This document shows, piece after piece, positions 12,942 to 22,719 of a stretch of 64,000 bases of DNA. Positions within the stretch are counted from its first letter, which is position 1. Each line of letters starts with the position of its first letter. The notes under the pieces were generated by a model, which had not been told where the DNA came from, searched no databases, and saw only the letters and a program-made list of their open reading frames with translations. Both the position numbers and the translations under genes were made by a program. The stretch is taken from NCBI RefSeq assembly GCF_902167145.1, contig NC_050097.1:223839034-223903033 (forward strand), read 5' to 3'. The stretch is from Zea mays (Eukaryota; Streptophyta; Magnoliopsida; Poales; Poaceae).

Positions 12942-13216
12942 CTCTTAAAACTGATTTTGAGGAGTCGTTTTGTAGATAGCTGTGGGAGATGCTCTCAAAA
13001 GACAGGGCTTGTCTCATCTCGGCTATTAGAGCATCGAATAAATAGGTGTATCCAATTTAAATTGGAATCTAGATTTCTTTAGGGAAAAAATAATTCAAGT
13101 TTTATTGTACCATTAAAATAATACAAACTCTCATCCAATGAAATTTGGTAGGAGCACTGATGCGTCGAGCTAGCAAGTTTAGACACATTTGACAACTGAT
13201 GAATTAAAGAGCTTTA
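12942..13216. other. Intergenic DNA, no feature recognised
   Basis: Continuation of the DNA into which the LINE inserted (joins 5310-5409). I see no open frame or terminal inverted repeat that I can defend. Confidence 0.5.
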
Positions 13217-13752
13217 GAGGGTGTTTGGTTAGAGGGACTAAAGATTAATCTCTACATTTTAGTCTCATTTAGTCTCTTTTTTACCAAACAATAGGACTAA
13301 GGGGGTGTTTGGTTTCTAGGAACTAATGTTTAGTCCCTTCATTTTGTTCCATTTTAGTATATAAATTGACAAATATAGAAACTAAAATAGAGTTTTAGTT
13401 TCTATATTTGATAATTTTGTAACTAAAGTGGAATAAAATGTAGGGACTAAAAATTAGTCCCTAGAAACCAAACACCCCCTAAAATATAGACTAAAATGAT
13501 TTAGTCTTTAGTCATTCACATAAATGCTAAAAGAGACTAAAACCCCATAATTATTCTGTTGCCCTTACCTTTACTTTGTAATATTTAGTTGTGAGAGCAT
13601 GTTTGTATGGACAGCTAATGTTGTGAGTATATTTCAAATGCATTTGAGACTTTGATAGTGTATTTAATGACTTTAGAATCTGTTTAGTCTCTATAACTAA
13701 ATATGTAGGAACTAAAGTTTAATCCTAGGATTAATGGAAACCAAACATGTCC
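13217..13752. mobile_element. Tourist-like (PIF/Harbinger) MITE, interrupted by another MITE
   Basis: The left end is GAGGGTGTTTGGTTAG and the right end is complementary to GGACATGTTTGGTTTCC, giving imperfect inverted ends. TTA flanks both sides (13214-13216 and 13753-13755), matching the TWA target preference of this superfamily. It is interrupted by the 179-bp MITE at 13301-13479. No transposase frame is present. Confidence 0.55.
13301..13479. mobile_element. Tourist MITE with TAA target duplication
   Basis: The ends are near-perfect inverted repeats: GGGGGTGTTTGGTTTCTAGG at the left and its complement, ending AACACCCCC, at the right. TAA duplications lie at 13298-13300 and 13480-13482. 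Almost the whole 179 bp folds into a hairpin. It sits inside the larger Tourist-like element. Confidence 0.9.
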
Positions 13753-14690
13753 TTAAATACCAAAAAATAAAGAGTAAACTACAAACATGTTAATGAGGCT
13801 GCTAGGTGTACGCGTTGTCCTGTATCGCACGGGCAACGGGCGGCAGAATTCCGGAATCCGCCCAATAAATAAATGAGGCCTCGAAACGGAAAAGGCGTTT
13901 GCCAGTAACCCGCGCAGACGGTCGGCCGGTGGCCCAGGTCAAATAGTACACGAACGCAGTGAGTAGTGATGACATCGTCGGCCGCCCCGCGCACGTGTGG
14001 GCACGCCAGAGCACGGACGGTTGCGTGCCATGCTCCCATTCCCTGTGCCATCCAGCTGATCCAACCTGCACAGCAATCATCGGAGCTTGCCAGTGCCACC
14101 AGAGCAATATTTCCGACCTCTGGCTTGACACGCCCATGGCTCTCTGTCTTTGGTGGTGCCGGAGTTGACAACGAATCCAGCTCTAGGCTGAACGACAAAG
14201 GATGTTTAGCGCATTGAAAATGTGCTTGAAATACTGATTTAAAGACCAAGAAAAGAAATTTGATTAAGTCCACCAACATGAAAAATCTGAAGAGGTCTAT
14301 TCAACTACAAATTTTTTACTTCTTAAATGGTACGCAAGGTGACTTTGTTTGACAATAGCCAGGTGTTACGATCGCAGGGAGTCGCTTATCAGGCAGGATG
14401 CATGAGTGACACTCGCCAGCCGCCACAGGACTGCGCCATCATTCGATGGATCTTTTGAATGCAAGACAAAATGTAACTGTTGACACATCTTGCTCTCAAC
14501 ATTGCACGGCAGAATGTCCATCCGGCAAAATAATGTAATATTGTCGAATTGGTATGGCCTCAAATTTCAGCCACACAAAGATAGGACAATCATAAACCGA
14601 ACCTCAGCTGCATTAACATGACACGAAAAAAAACAAGAAATACACGACCAAAACAGAGCAGGCAGCGCAAAGGACCAATTTGGTTTGCGC
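13753..14690. other. 3' flank and probable 3' UTR of the eIF2 beta gene
   Basis: The part nearest the gene (about 14480-14690) is probably its 3' UTR, inferred only from position on the minus strand. The rest (13800-14250) is moderately GC-rich, with short open frames that show no recognisable protein. No other gene is supported. Confidence 0.45.
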
Positions 14691-17600
14691 TTAGGCCTTC
14701 CGCCGACCAACTTGCGCAACGAATCCAGCTTTGATTGGTGCAACGGACCGTGAAGATCCACACTAGATAACAAAAGAAATAACTCGTTAGAGTTGGAATC
14801 AAAATAGGAGTCTTCCGGTATGATTTCAAAGAATAGCTTCAGAACTTTGCAGATGCTATCACTCTTTTCACTCAATCAATGTACGCACACAATAACAGAG
14901 CGTGAATTTTCAGAACGGGAAATGTTTGGTTCGTAGGAGAGGAGAGAAGTCGAGAATATAATATCCATACCCAAAAATACCAATAAATATATAAGTGACA
15001 GTGAAACTGATAAGTGGATATTGCATGCAACAAATATATAACTCTACCCAAGCCTCAGTAATTGCACTTCTTATCACAGAAGACTAGTCAAACAATGTAG
15101 GCAATAAAATTGCAACTCATCATTGGCAGAATCATGAACTAGCATCATAGTTCCATGCAAGCGTCAACTATAGAACACTAGGAGTGTTTACCTAGTGAAA
15201 GTAACATGGAAGTCAAATGAGAATGAAACTAGCAACAAGAGGTATAATATTTGATCTTCCAATCCAATATGATAAATGGAAGAAAGACTCAGGTTCTGCA
15301 GATGCTATCACATCAACTAAAACGATGTAGGCAAATGGTATTTGCAAATCATCAAAGTCTAGAACACCATGGCTGGACCAAGCAACGCCTAACAAGCCGA
15401 CCCACAAATGGAGGGACAAATGTATACTGGGAAAGCTAGCAAAGAAGTCTTCATTTTTAAAAAGATGTTTAATCAGCACATAACTTTCTAGAGCAGCATA
15501 ACAGGCAACGATAACAGTGATAGCAGATAATGCATGGAATGAATTGTTTTGTGCCTCAGAAATTGCACTTCTTATCACAGACTTTCAGACAATGTAGGCA
15601 ATAAAGTTGCAACTCATCATTGGCAGAAAAATACAAAGATAGCAGGGCAGATGGTGCCAACAAGCAATGTATAACAAAACTGTAATGCTGCAAAACAGTC
15701 ATGTATGAAACAGGAGTAACCGAAAGTGCCCAGAGCCGTTAGAAAATATCACATCAGAACAGCAGTCCCCACATCCTACATTGTTTTGCAAGACATTTTA
15801 CCTGTTCGCAGCGAAGGAAGAACAGACGATTTTCTTTGGACAAAATAGTATCAGGGCTCTTGCATCCATTGCAGATGACATACTCATCTGTGAAATTCAG
15901 TCAAGTTTCAGATCGCGGGGAGAGAGAAAAAAGGTAAACTACAATCATATTTATTCAATCATAATAGCAAACAGCAAGTATGCTTATAAAAGGAAAGCAG
16001 CACCATATATCCAAAAAGGCATACTACAAATATCAACGCAATCAAAATGGATAGCTTACTGATGTATCTCCTCAGGATTGCTTCAAAGTTTTTAGGAGCA
16101 AATCTTCCCTTGATCACCAACCTTTGCTGCCCATCAAGTGACCCACTTGTTCCCATTTCGGCAAGTAAAAACATCATTACATGCTCAGGTTGCCTATGCA
16201 TCCTGAAGATACAATTAAAAGTTAGTTCATTGTAATTTTATCACCTGGAGCAGCAGAGAGCACTAATGAAAGTGGGACATTATCAGTAAAAGAAATGTGC
16301 AGACACGATTATGTTGAAACTCACGTTTTACACAAATCCATAAAATTAACAAAAACTGTCTTCTTTGTTCCCTCCCTAAGAACTTGAGGTGGCCTCATAA
16401 CGGTTCTCCGCCTATCACCAGCAAGATCTGGGTTGTTCTCACGAAGAATGTTGAACACTCTGTCCAACAGCTGCAACATAAATGCTCAAGGTCAAATTTC
16501 ACTAAGGTCCCGTTTGTTTCCTTTCATTTTGAGGAATTGGAATTTTACTAATGGAATAGGCTTTTTTTTAGAATGTGACATTCCACCACTTTCCAAAGTT
16601 ATCATATTAGCCTATCTCAAATTCATGGGGTGACAAATGGAAATTGATTATATAGATTTACATACTATTTTCCGATGCACAACTTATAGCACACTCTTCT
16701 ACTTGCTTCGATATAACATAAATGTAGTATATAACTATCTCTCTCATATGATTTAGGATAATATTCAAATATATTACATATATAAATATACGAACTTAAT
16801 TAGTTTTGTCTAAATTATAATTATTAAAATGGAATTCAATTCCAACGAAACAAACGGGGCACAAAAAAAAGTAACAGAGGGTGTAGTCAATTGGATCCTC
16901 CAAGCCAGTTATATATGGGAGAACCGCAGTGAAAACAAGTAATCAAATTAGTAATAAAGATTGATGCATTCTGAATGCAACCAAAGAAACAGGTGTGAAC
17001 AGCATGTAAGTCATAAAGTGGAAAGGCAAAATGTGGTTGAAATGGCATAGAACATTTAGAACCACAACAAGGGTGTAAAGCTGTGGAAAAAATTGTGACA
17101 TCCCACCAAAAGGATACCAAATAGTCACATGTTTACTAATATAATGACTAATGCACAATGATCCATGTTTACAAGGGAAAAATAATTGGCAGAAGATATT
17201 TAATCACCTCCTCGTATTTATAATCCCGGTCAGTTCCTTCCCAAGGATATGTAGGGCCACCTCCAAGCACAATACCGTCCCCTTGTTCCTCTACAACTTG
17301 ATCACCTGAAAAGCAGGGAGTCAGATAGTGCAAAAGTACTCAACAAGAGCAAGGATTAGATTCAGAACAAATGAAATGCACCTTGAGTGTCCTCCCCATC
17401 TCCAAGGTCATCAATAGATGAATCAAGATCCACCTGAAATTTTGCGGAATGAACAAATGTAAAGCCTCCTCAATTCATCGATCGGTTCTTAAAATTTGAG
17501 GAGTGGATAAGTCTCGATTAGTTTTCTGGTTCGTAAACGTTGTCCAGTACTCCGGTCTAACTCCGAGTGTGTTTTGAGTGGCAAAATATCAATCATTCCG

Positions 17601-18036
17601 TGCATTTTATATTGTATTGTATTGTATCTGCCGTACCTGCTTCTTCTTTTTCTTCTTCATTCCAGTGAAGTTAAGTTCAGCAGGTTCTGCAACTGCTAGC
17701 GATTCTGTCTTCTCTGCAAGCTTGTCCACTTCATCAGAAGGCTCTTGGATGACAACCTTCTTCTTCTTCTTCTTCTTGGTTGGATCAAAGGGGGCAAGCT
17801 GTAGAAGGGAAAAAAATACATACACATAAACATGTGGCGGAACAGAACCTCAGATCCAACCCACAACTCACAAGCTCAACACTAGCTGGAACCGCATCGA
17901 ATCAGGGCAATCAACCGAACGGCACTAGAACTAGAACTAACTGAAACAACCTATCTCGATCAGCGCAGCGACGGGGACAGAGCCGGCTCACCTCGGAGGC
18001 CTCCTCCCTCCTCTCCGGGTGCTCCTCGTCCGCCAT
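14691..18036 (-). CDS. eIF2beta: Eukaryotic translation initiation factor 2 subunit beta
   Basis: Eight coding exons on the minus strand join to 267 codons plus stop: 18036-17992, 17798-17637, 17433-17382, 17305-17208, 16470-16325, 16202-16060, 15887-15802 and 14762-14691. All introns are GT-AG and phases match. The start is [15 protein letters not shown]. The N-terminal half holds two lysine blocks (K7 after DPT and K6 after GM), which in this family contact eIF5 and eIF2B. The conserved core follows ([55 protein letters not shown]), then a C4 zinc ribbon (CNGC ... CEQC) split across the last two exons. It ends GRRKA. As part of the eIF2 heterotrimer it helps deliver initiator Met-tRNA to the 40S subunit in the cytoplasm. 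Length and motifs are normal for plants and no damage is visible. The intron between exons 4 and 5 carries a MITE. Confidence 0.95.
16506..16860. mobile_element. MITE-like element in an eIF2 beta intron
   Basis: The left end GGTCCCGTTTGTTTC and the complement of the right end GCCCCGTTTGTTTC form inverted repeats about 355 bp apart, enclosing an AT-rich, non-coding interior. Flanks CACTAAG and CACAAAA are at best a degenerate duplication, so I leave the superfamily (hAT-like?) open. It lies in the intron between exons 4 and 5. Confidence 0.6.
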
Positions 18037-19056
18037 GGCTGACGCGCCCGCCTTCACCTCCTAGTCGCCCCTATCCGAACCGAGCGCTCCGATCTCTGAG
18101 ACGGCACGAAGCAGGTTAGTTCGAACGCGGGGCGCTAGTCGACTGGATCGACACGAGATGTTCGCGTGGCAGTTCTCACGGATGGAGAGCGCGAGCGAGT
18201 GAGCGAGAGACGACGGTGAGTCGGTGACGGCGGCGCGGTTGTTCGAATTAGGGTTTTCTCGGTGGAGATCCTTTCCTCTTATCTTTTCCTCCTCTCAGTG
18301 TCAACCTGAGCCGTTGATTTAGATCGGACGCAGTACATCGGTCCTCGAAAAGTGGAAAATATCCTATGCAATCACTTATCCTGGTGCAAGCATGCAATCA
18401 AGCGATCTGGTGCATCCGATCTATATCTAATGATGACTGTTATTTTATATTTAACCCATTCCACATAAAACATAGTACCTATTTTACTTTTAACCCCTTT
18501 CATATGAAACCGTTGGATCTGGATTGAATGCTTTGGATAGTTTAATTGTACGTTTGCACCAAAATGAGTGATTGCACAGGATATGTCCTCGAGGAAAAGT
18601 ACCTTAAAAAGTTGGAATTGCCTCGGTGGCTGTCGTCTCTCTGCGGTCTGCTGCCCCTCGATCCCCTTCCTTCCCAGCACCGGCACGGCCAGACGTAAAT
18701 GTTCGAGGCCGCATGCGACGACGGCACGCTGAGTGCTCCACCCTACATCGGCGGTGGCGGCGCCAACGGCAGCGATCCAGTTTGTTTTTGTTGTTGACTT
18801 GTTCAGTACATGTTACAAACCGTGGAATGAGCCTAACAATTTCAATTTCCGGCGGAATAAGGGCCATTTAGTTCATTTAGTCATCCGAGTAAACTTTAGT
18901 GGCTAGATTAACTTATTTGGTTCCACTGATGAGATCTAACTAAAAAGCATTAATTGCTGCGAATAATGACTATATTATCCCTATTAATAAGTGGATGTTT
19001 GATGCAACAAGGAGAAGATATCAGATAACGTAAAAATCTTATTTTAGTCTCTTTTA
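18037..19056. other. eIF2 beta 5' UTR, promoter and intergenic DNA
   Basis: The first ~250 bp upstream of the eIF2 beta ATG is C/G-rich with CT-rich stretches, as expected for a housekeeping 5' UTR and promoter. I cannot identify a clear TATA box. A MITE occupies 18349-18584. The remainder shows only short shadow frames. Confidence 0.5.
18349..18584. mobile_element. MITE upstream of eIF2 beta
   Basis: ATATCCTATGCAATCACTTA near 18359 is mirrored at the right end by the complement of ATATCCTGTGCAATCACTCA, an inverted repeat of about 30 bp. An 8-bp direct repeat GTCCTCGA flanks it at 18341-18348 and 18585-18592. An 8-bp duplication would fit hAT and a 9-bp one Mutator. No coding capacity. Confidence 0.65.
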
Positions 19057-19732
19057 GAGCATCTCCAATAGTTATGTAAATTTAGCACCCTAAAATATAA
19101 AATTAAGAAGTTACTAAATCACTTTAAGGAGTATAAAATATGTGTGCTCCAATAGTTCTCTATTTATTGGTTGTTAATTTTTAAAATTATCCACGCCAAC
19201 AAAAAAGTTAGCATGCTTTCGATTTTTAATTGAGATAGCACATCAACAATCTTCCATAATGTCTTGAAAGTTCGAAGTTGTCGATGGAAGACCAGAAGAT
19301 CACCGCGGCAACGACATGAAGACAACACATGGCACTAGAGATAGATTTATGCTCAGCGGGACGGTGGGATGACGCAAAACAGTGGCCTAAATATGGAGCT
19401 TGTTCGCTGCGGCTTGCTGCGGCTGCAATCCGGCTGCGGCTGCGGCTTCTACAGTATTTTTCTCTCTATGGATTGCAGCTGCAGCAGTCTAAACAGCTGC
19501 AACAGTGTCGGCTTGTAGCCAGCCGAACACGCCCATGGTTTTCGCGATGGATTTAGAACCGACATTATTTAGGGAGTCCCAACATGGTTGGTAAATATAG
19601 GGACGAAATTAGATTTTATAGAGAGTTTGTAAATTTAAGAACCTGCTTTACATAACTGTTAGAGAAGAGTTTTTCGGAAAACTTCTTAAATTCATATTTA
19701 GAGAGTTATTTACATAGCTATTGGAGATGCTC
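19057..19732. mobile_element. TIR element with GAGCATCTCCAATAG ends
   Basis: GAGCATCTCCAATAGTTATG at the left is matched by the complement of the right end (GAGCATCTCCAATAGCTATG). TTA duplications lie at 19054-19056 and 19733-19735, consistent with a PIF/Harbinger-type MITE of 676 bp. No transposase is encoded. A smaller repeat lies inside it. Confidence 0.75.
19397..19534. mobile_element. Possible small MITE inside the 19057-19732 element
   Basis: A 138-bp G/C-rich insert (CTGCGGCTG-rich) begins AGCTTGTTCG and ends CGAACACGCCC, with ATGG on both sides. Ends of the GTGTTCGGCTG type occur in maize hAT-like MITEs, but the duplication is short and the superfamily is uncertain. Confidence 0.4.
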
Positions 19733-19858
19733 TTAGTCACCTCTTAGTGACTAATAAAAAACTAAAATCTAGTCACCATATTCGTTTTTTATGAACTAAA
19801 AGTAACTAAACATTAGTCATCCTAAACCAAATGAGACAAAGTCACTATGTTTGCTTCT

Positions 19859-20564
19859 TGTTGACGCCTTTTTGGAGCGTCAAACACTCAACAAGAACCG
19901 TGGGCGGTGCCCTCTGCACAGGGCCGGACGGTCCGCGGCTTGGTGCGAGGCGTGACGGTGCTCTCTGCACAAGAGCGGACGGTCCGCGCGCAGGGGCCGA
20001 ACGGTCCGCGGCCTGGTGCAAGGCTAGGGCTCATGCCTGACGGCCGGATGGTCCGCGCCCTGGGGCCGGACGGTCCACGCGTACGCAGGGGCGGCGGAAG
20101 ATCGCCGGCGGCGCCTGGATCTCGCTCCCGGGAGGGACCCCGGCGGGGAGGAGAGATCCTAGGAGTTGTCTAGGCTCGGGTCGGCCGACCTAGACTCTTC
20201 TAATCGACGTAGAGTCGAAGAGAAGCGGAGAATTTGGGGATCGAGAGGCTAAACTAGAACTAGACTAGAACTACTCCTAATTGTACTGGAAATAAATGCG
20301 AATAGAAGATGTATTGATTCGATTGATGATGATTACAAATCGGTCGTATACCTCTCTATTTATAGAGGAGGGGGCTGGACCCTTTACAAACTAATTTCCG
20401 AGCTTTTCCCATGATTTTAGCTAACAACCGTAACACAAAACTCGGAACCCTAATCTTTTCTGCCCACGCGCGGACCGTCCGGCCCCAAGGCGCGGACTAT
20501 CCGGACCGCGGACCGTCCGGCCTCAGGGTCGGACCGTCCGCAAGGCTCAATTTGGTTCCAAACA
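19859..20564 (-). repeat. L1 3' LTR (element orientation)
   Basis: 706-bp LTR. A minus-strand TATA motif (CTATAAATAG) lies near 20350-20361. Several CGGACSGTCCG palindromes occur between 19920 and 20090 and between 20470 and 20540. It is about 40 bp longer than its partner because of differences in the palindrome-rich part. Confidence 0.88.
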
Positions 20565-20583
20565 TATGCCCCCTGCCTTTTGG
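20565..20583 (-). other. L1 polypurine tract
   Basis: On the minus strand, AAAAGGCAGGGGGCATA abuts the 3' LTR. This is where second-strand DNA priming would occur, and it confirms minus orientation. Confidence 0.7.
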
Positions 20584-20787
20584 TGGAGCTGAGCGAACCA
20601 AAAGCAACTAACTCGATGTGATCACATCAGTTTTCTTAGGCATTTTGACACTTACTAGGATGACACGCAGTGGCCTTAGTCCCGATGGTTGACTCAACAG
20701 ACTTGACCCCTTTAGCTTTAATCGAACTGTTAGTCCCAATACCGCCGAGCGCCATACTGGTCCTGACCATTTCGTCACCTTGCTTTC

Positions 20788-21174
20788 CTAATTTTCTAAG
20801 TGTTTTGGCGTAGCTTTGTAGTCGACCAGGTCTTCTCCTTGCAGGTCGTCTTCCTCCATGGGCGTTGGTACGTCGTTGCAGGTGTCATGGTGTATTGCGG
20901 ATGAGTCGGCCTCAGGGGTTGGACGGTCCGCGCCCTGTACGGTTGGTCCGGTCTTTATAGCCGGATTGTCTGCTATACCTGCAAAGAGCTGCACAGTTGT
21001 TGTTTTATTTTCTGTCTTTATGGTCGTTTGATTTTCCTCAACGTTCTTTGGTCTCCATATCTTTTGTGGTGGCGGATACTGCGGATGTGTGTCATTGAAT
21101 ATTTTTTCCGCCTCCTTCTCCTGATTCTCCTTTGCTCTAAGGCGTTGTAATTTTCGCTTTTGCGATCGTGTCAA
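20788..21174 (-). pseudogene. L1 gag C-terminal part
   Basis: A 128-codon frame, rich in Lys, Glu and Gln (MTRSQKRKLQRLRAKENQEK near its start), ends ATPKHLEN. It is separated from the rest of gag (51415-54268) by the L2 insertion at 21371. It ends about 200 bp before the polypurine tract, leaving no room for pol. No catalytic motif is present. Confidence 0.6.
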
Positions 21175-21370
21175 TCCCGATGAGCACCATCGGGGGCATG
21201 GAGTATTTTGGATCGACTATTTTATTGACAGTCATACTTTTCTTTTGTTTGTGTTGGCCGATTCACCAAAAATCATCAGTCCTTCGTTATTTTGTTGTAC
21301 GACGACATCTGTCGTTCCTATTTTAATGACGTCTCCCTTTTTGTACTGTTGGGGGTTGTAGTTGTATGCC

Positions 21371-22671
21371 TGAAAGAGAATTAGGCTTACACCTTTTTCC
21401 TAAATGATTTTGGTGGTTGAATTGCCCAACACAAATAATTGGACTAACTAGTTTGCTCTAGTGTATAAGTTATACAGGTGCCAAAGGTTCACACTTAGCC
21501 AATAAAAAGACCAAGAATTGGGTTCATCAAAGAGAGCAAAGGGATAACCGAAGTGTGCCCTGGTCTGGCGCACCGGACTGTCCGGTGTGCCACCGGACAG
21601 TGTCCGGTGCACCAGGGGACTTCACGCTGAACTCCTCACCTTCGGGAAAATCCTGAGGCGCTCCGCTATAATTCACCGGACTGTCCGGTGTACACCGGAC
21701 AGTGTCCGGTGCTCCAAGGAAGAACGTCTCAGGAACTCGCCAGCTTCGGGAATTCGCTCTGCTATAATTCACCGGACATGTCCGGTGTGCACCGGACTGT
21801 CCGGTGAGCCAGCGGAGCAACGACTATTCAGCGCCAACGGTCACCTGCTACAGCATTAAATGCATGCCAGAGCGCGCAGAAGTCAGGCACGCGCGAAGTG
21901 GCGCACCGGACACTCTACAGTGCATGTCCGGTGTGCCACCGGACATCCAGGCGGGCCCAACAGTCAGAGCTCCAACGGTCGGAACCCAACGGCCTGGTGA
22001 CGTGGCTGGCGCACCGGACACTGTCTGGTGTGCACCGGACTGTCCGGTGCACCATGCGACAGACAGCCCCACCAAACGGCTAGTTTGGTGGTTGGGGCTA
22101 TAAATACCCCCAACCACCCCACATTCAAGTCATCCAAGTTTTCCACCTTCCAACTACTTAAAAGAGCTCTAGCATTCAATTCTAGACACACTCAAGTGAT
22201 CAACTCCTCTCCCAATTCCACAAAAGCTTTAGTGATAAGTGAGAGTGATTTGTTGTGTTCTTTTGAGCTCTTGCGCTTGGATCGCTTTCTTCTTTCTCAT
22301 TCTTTTCTTGTGATCAATACTCACTTGTAACCGAGGCAAGAGACACCAATTGTGTGGTGGTCCTTGCGGGGAAGTTTTGTTCCCGGTTGATTTAAGAAGA
22401 GAAAGCTCACTCGGTCTGAGGGACCGTTTGAGAGAAGGAAAGGGTTGAAAAAGAGACCCAGTCTTTGTGACCACCTCAACGGGGAGTAGGTTTGCGAGAA
22501 CCGAACCTCGGTAAAACAAATCCGCGTGTCACACTTCTCATTTGCTTGCGATTTGTTTTTCACCCTCTCTCGCGGACTTGATTATATTTCTAACGCTAAC
22601 CCGGCTTGTAGTTGTGATTAACTTTGTAAATTTCAGTTTCACCCTATTCACCCACCTCTAGGCGACTTTCA
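21371..22671 (+). repeat. L2 5' LTR
   Basis: 1,301 bp, from TGAAAGAGAATTAGG to GGCGACTTTCA. It contains several ACCGGACTGTCCGGT palindromes (about 21580-22050) upstream of a TATA box at 22098-22107. The subfamily differs from L4: the LTR start continues ACACCTTTTTCC here but ACACCTAGTCCC in L4. Confidence 0.92.
22098..22107 (+). promoter_or_regulatory. TATA box in L2 5' LTR
   Basis: GGGGCTATAAATACCCC is a strong plant TATA context in the LTR, about 575 bp before the LTR end. Transcription of the element should start some 30 bp downstream. Confidence 0.7.
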
Positions 22672-22673
22672 AT

Positions 22674-22686
22674 TGGTATCGGAGCC
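22674..22686 (+). other. L2 primer-binding site
   Basis: TGGTATCGGAGCC, two bases after the LTR, matches the initiator-Met tRNA complement (TGGTATCAGAGC) with one visible substitution. Confidence 0.8.
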
Positions 22687-22719
22687 CGGTGCTTCAATAG
22701 AGCCTAACCGCTCGAAGTG

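Noticed and set aside
13779..14279. 166-codon minus-strand frame downstream of eIF2 beta
   Set aside because: No recognisable motif, and overlapping frames on both strands point to chance.
18604..18871. Opposed short frames upstream of eIF2 beta
   Set aside because: Reading both strands gives open frames of similar length in a GC-rich patch. No motif or splice context supports either.
19907..20173. Open frames in the L1 LTR
   Set aside because: Created by repeated CGGACGGTCCG sequence. No protein resemblance.
21580..22060. Regularly recurring palindromes that could suggest a CRISPR-like array
   Set aside because: Spacing is irregular, there are no unique spacers of constant length, and the context is a plant LTR.
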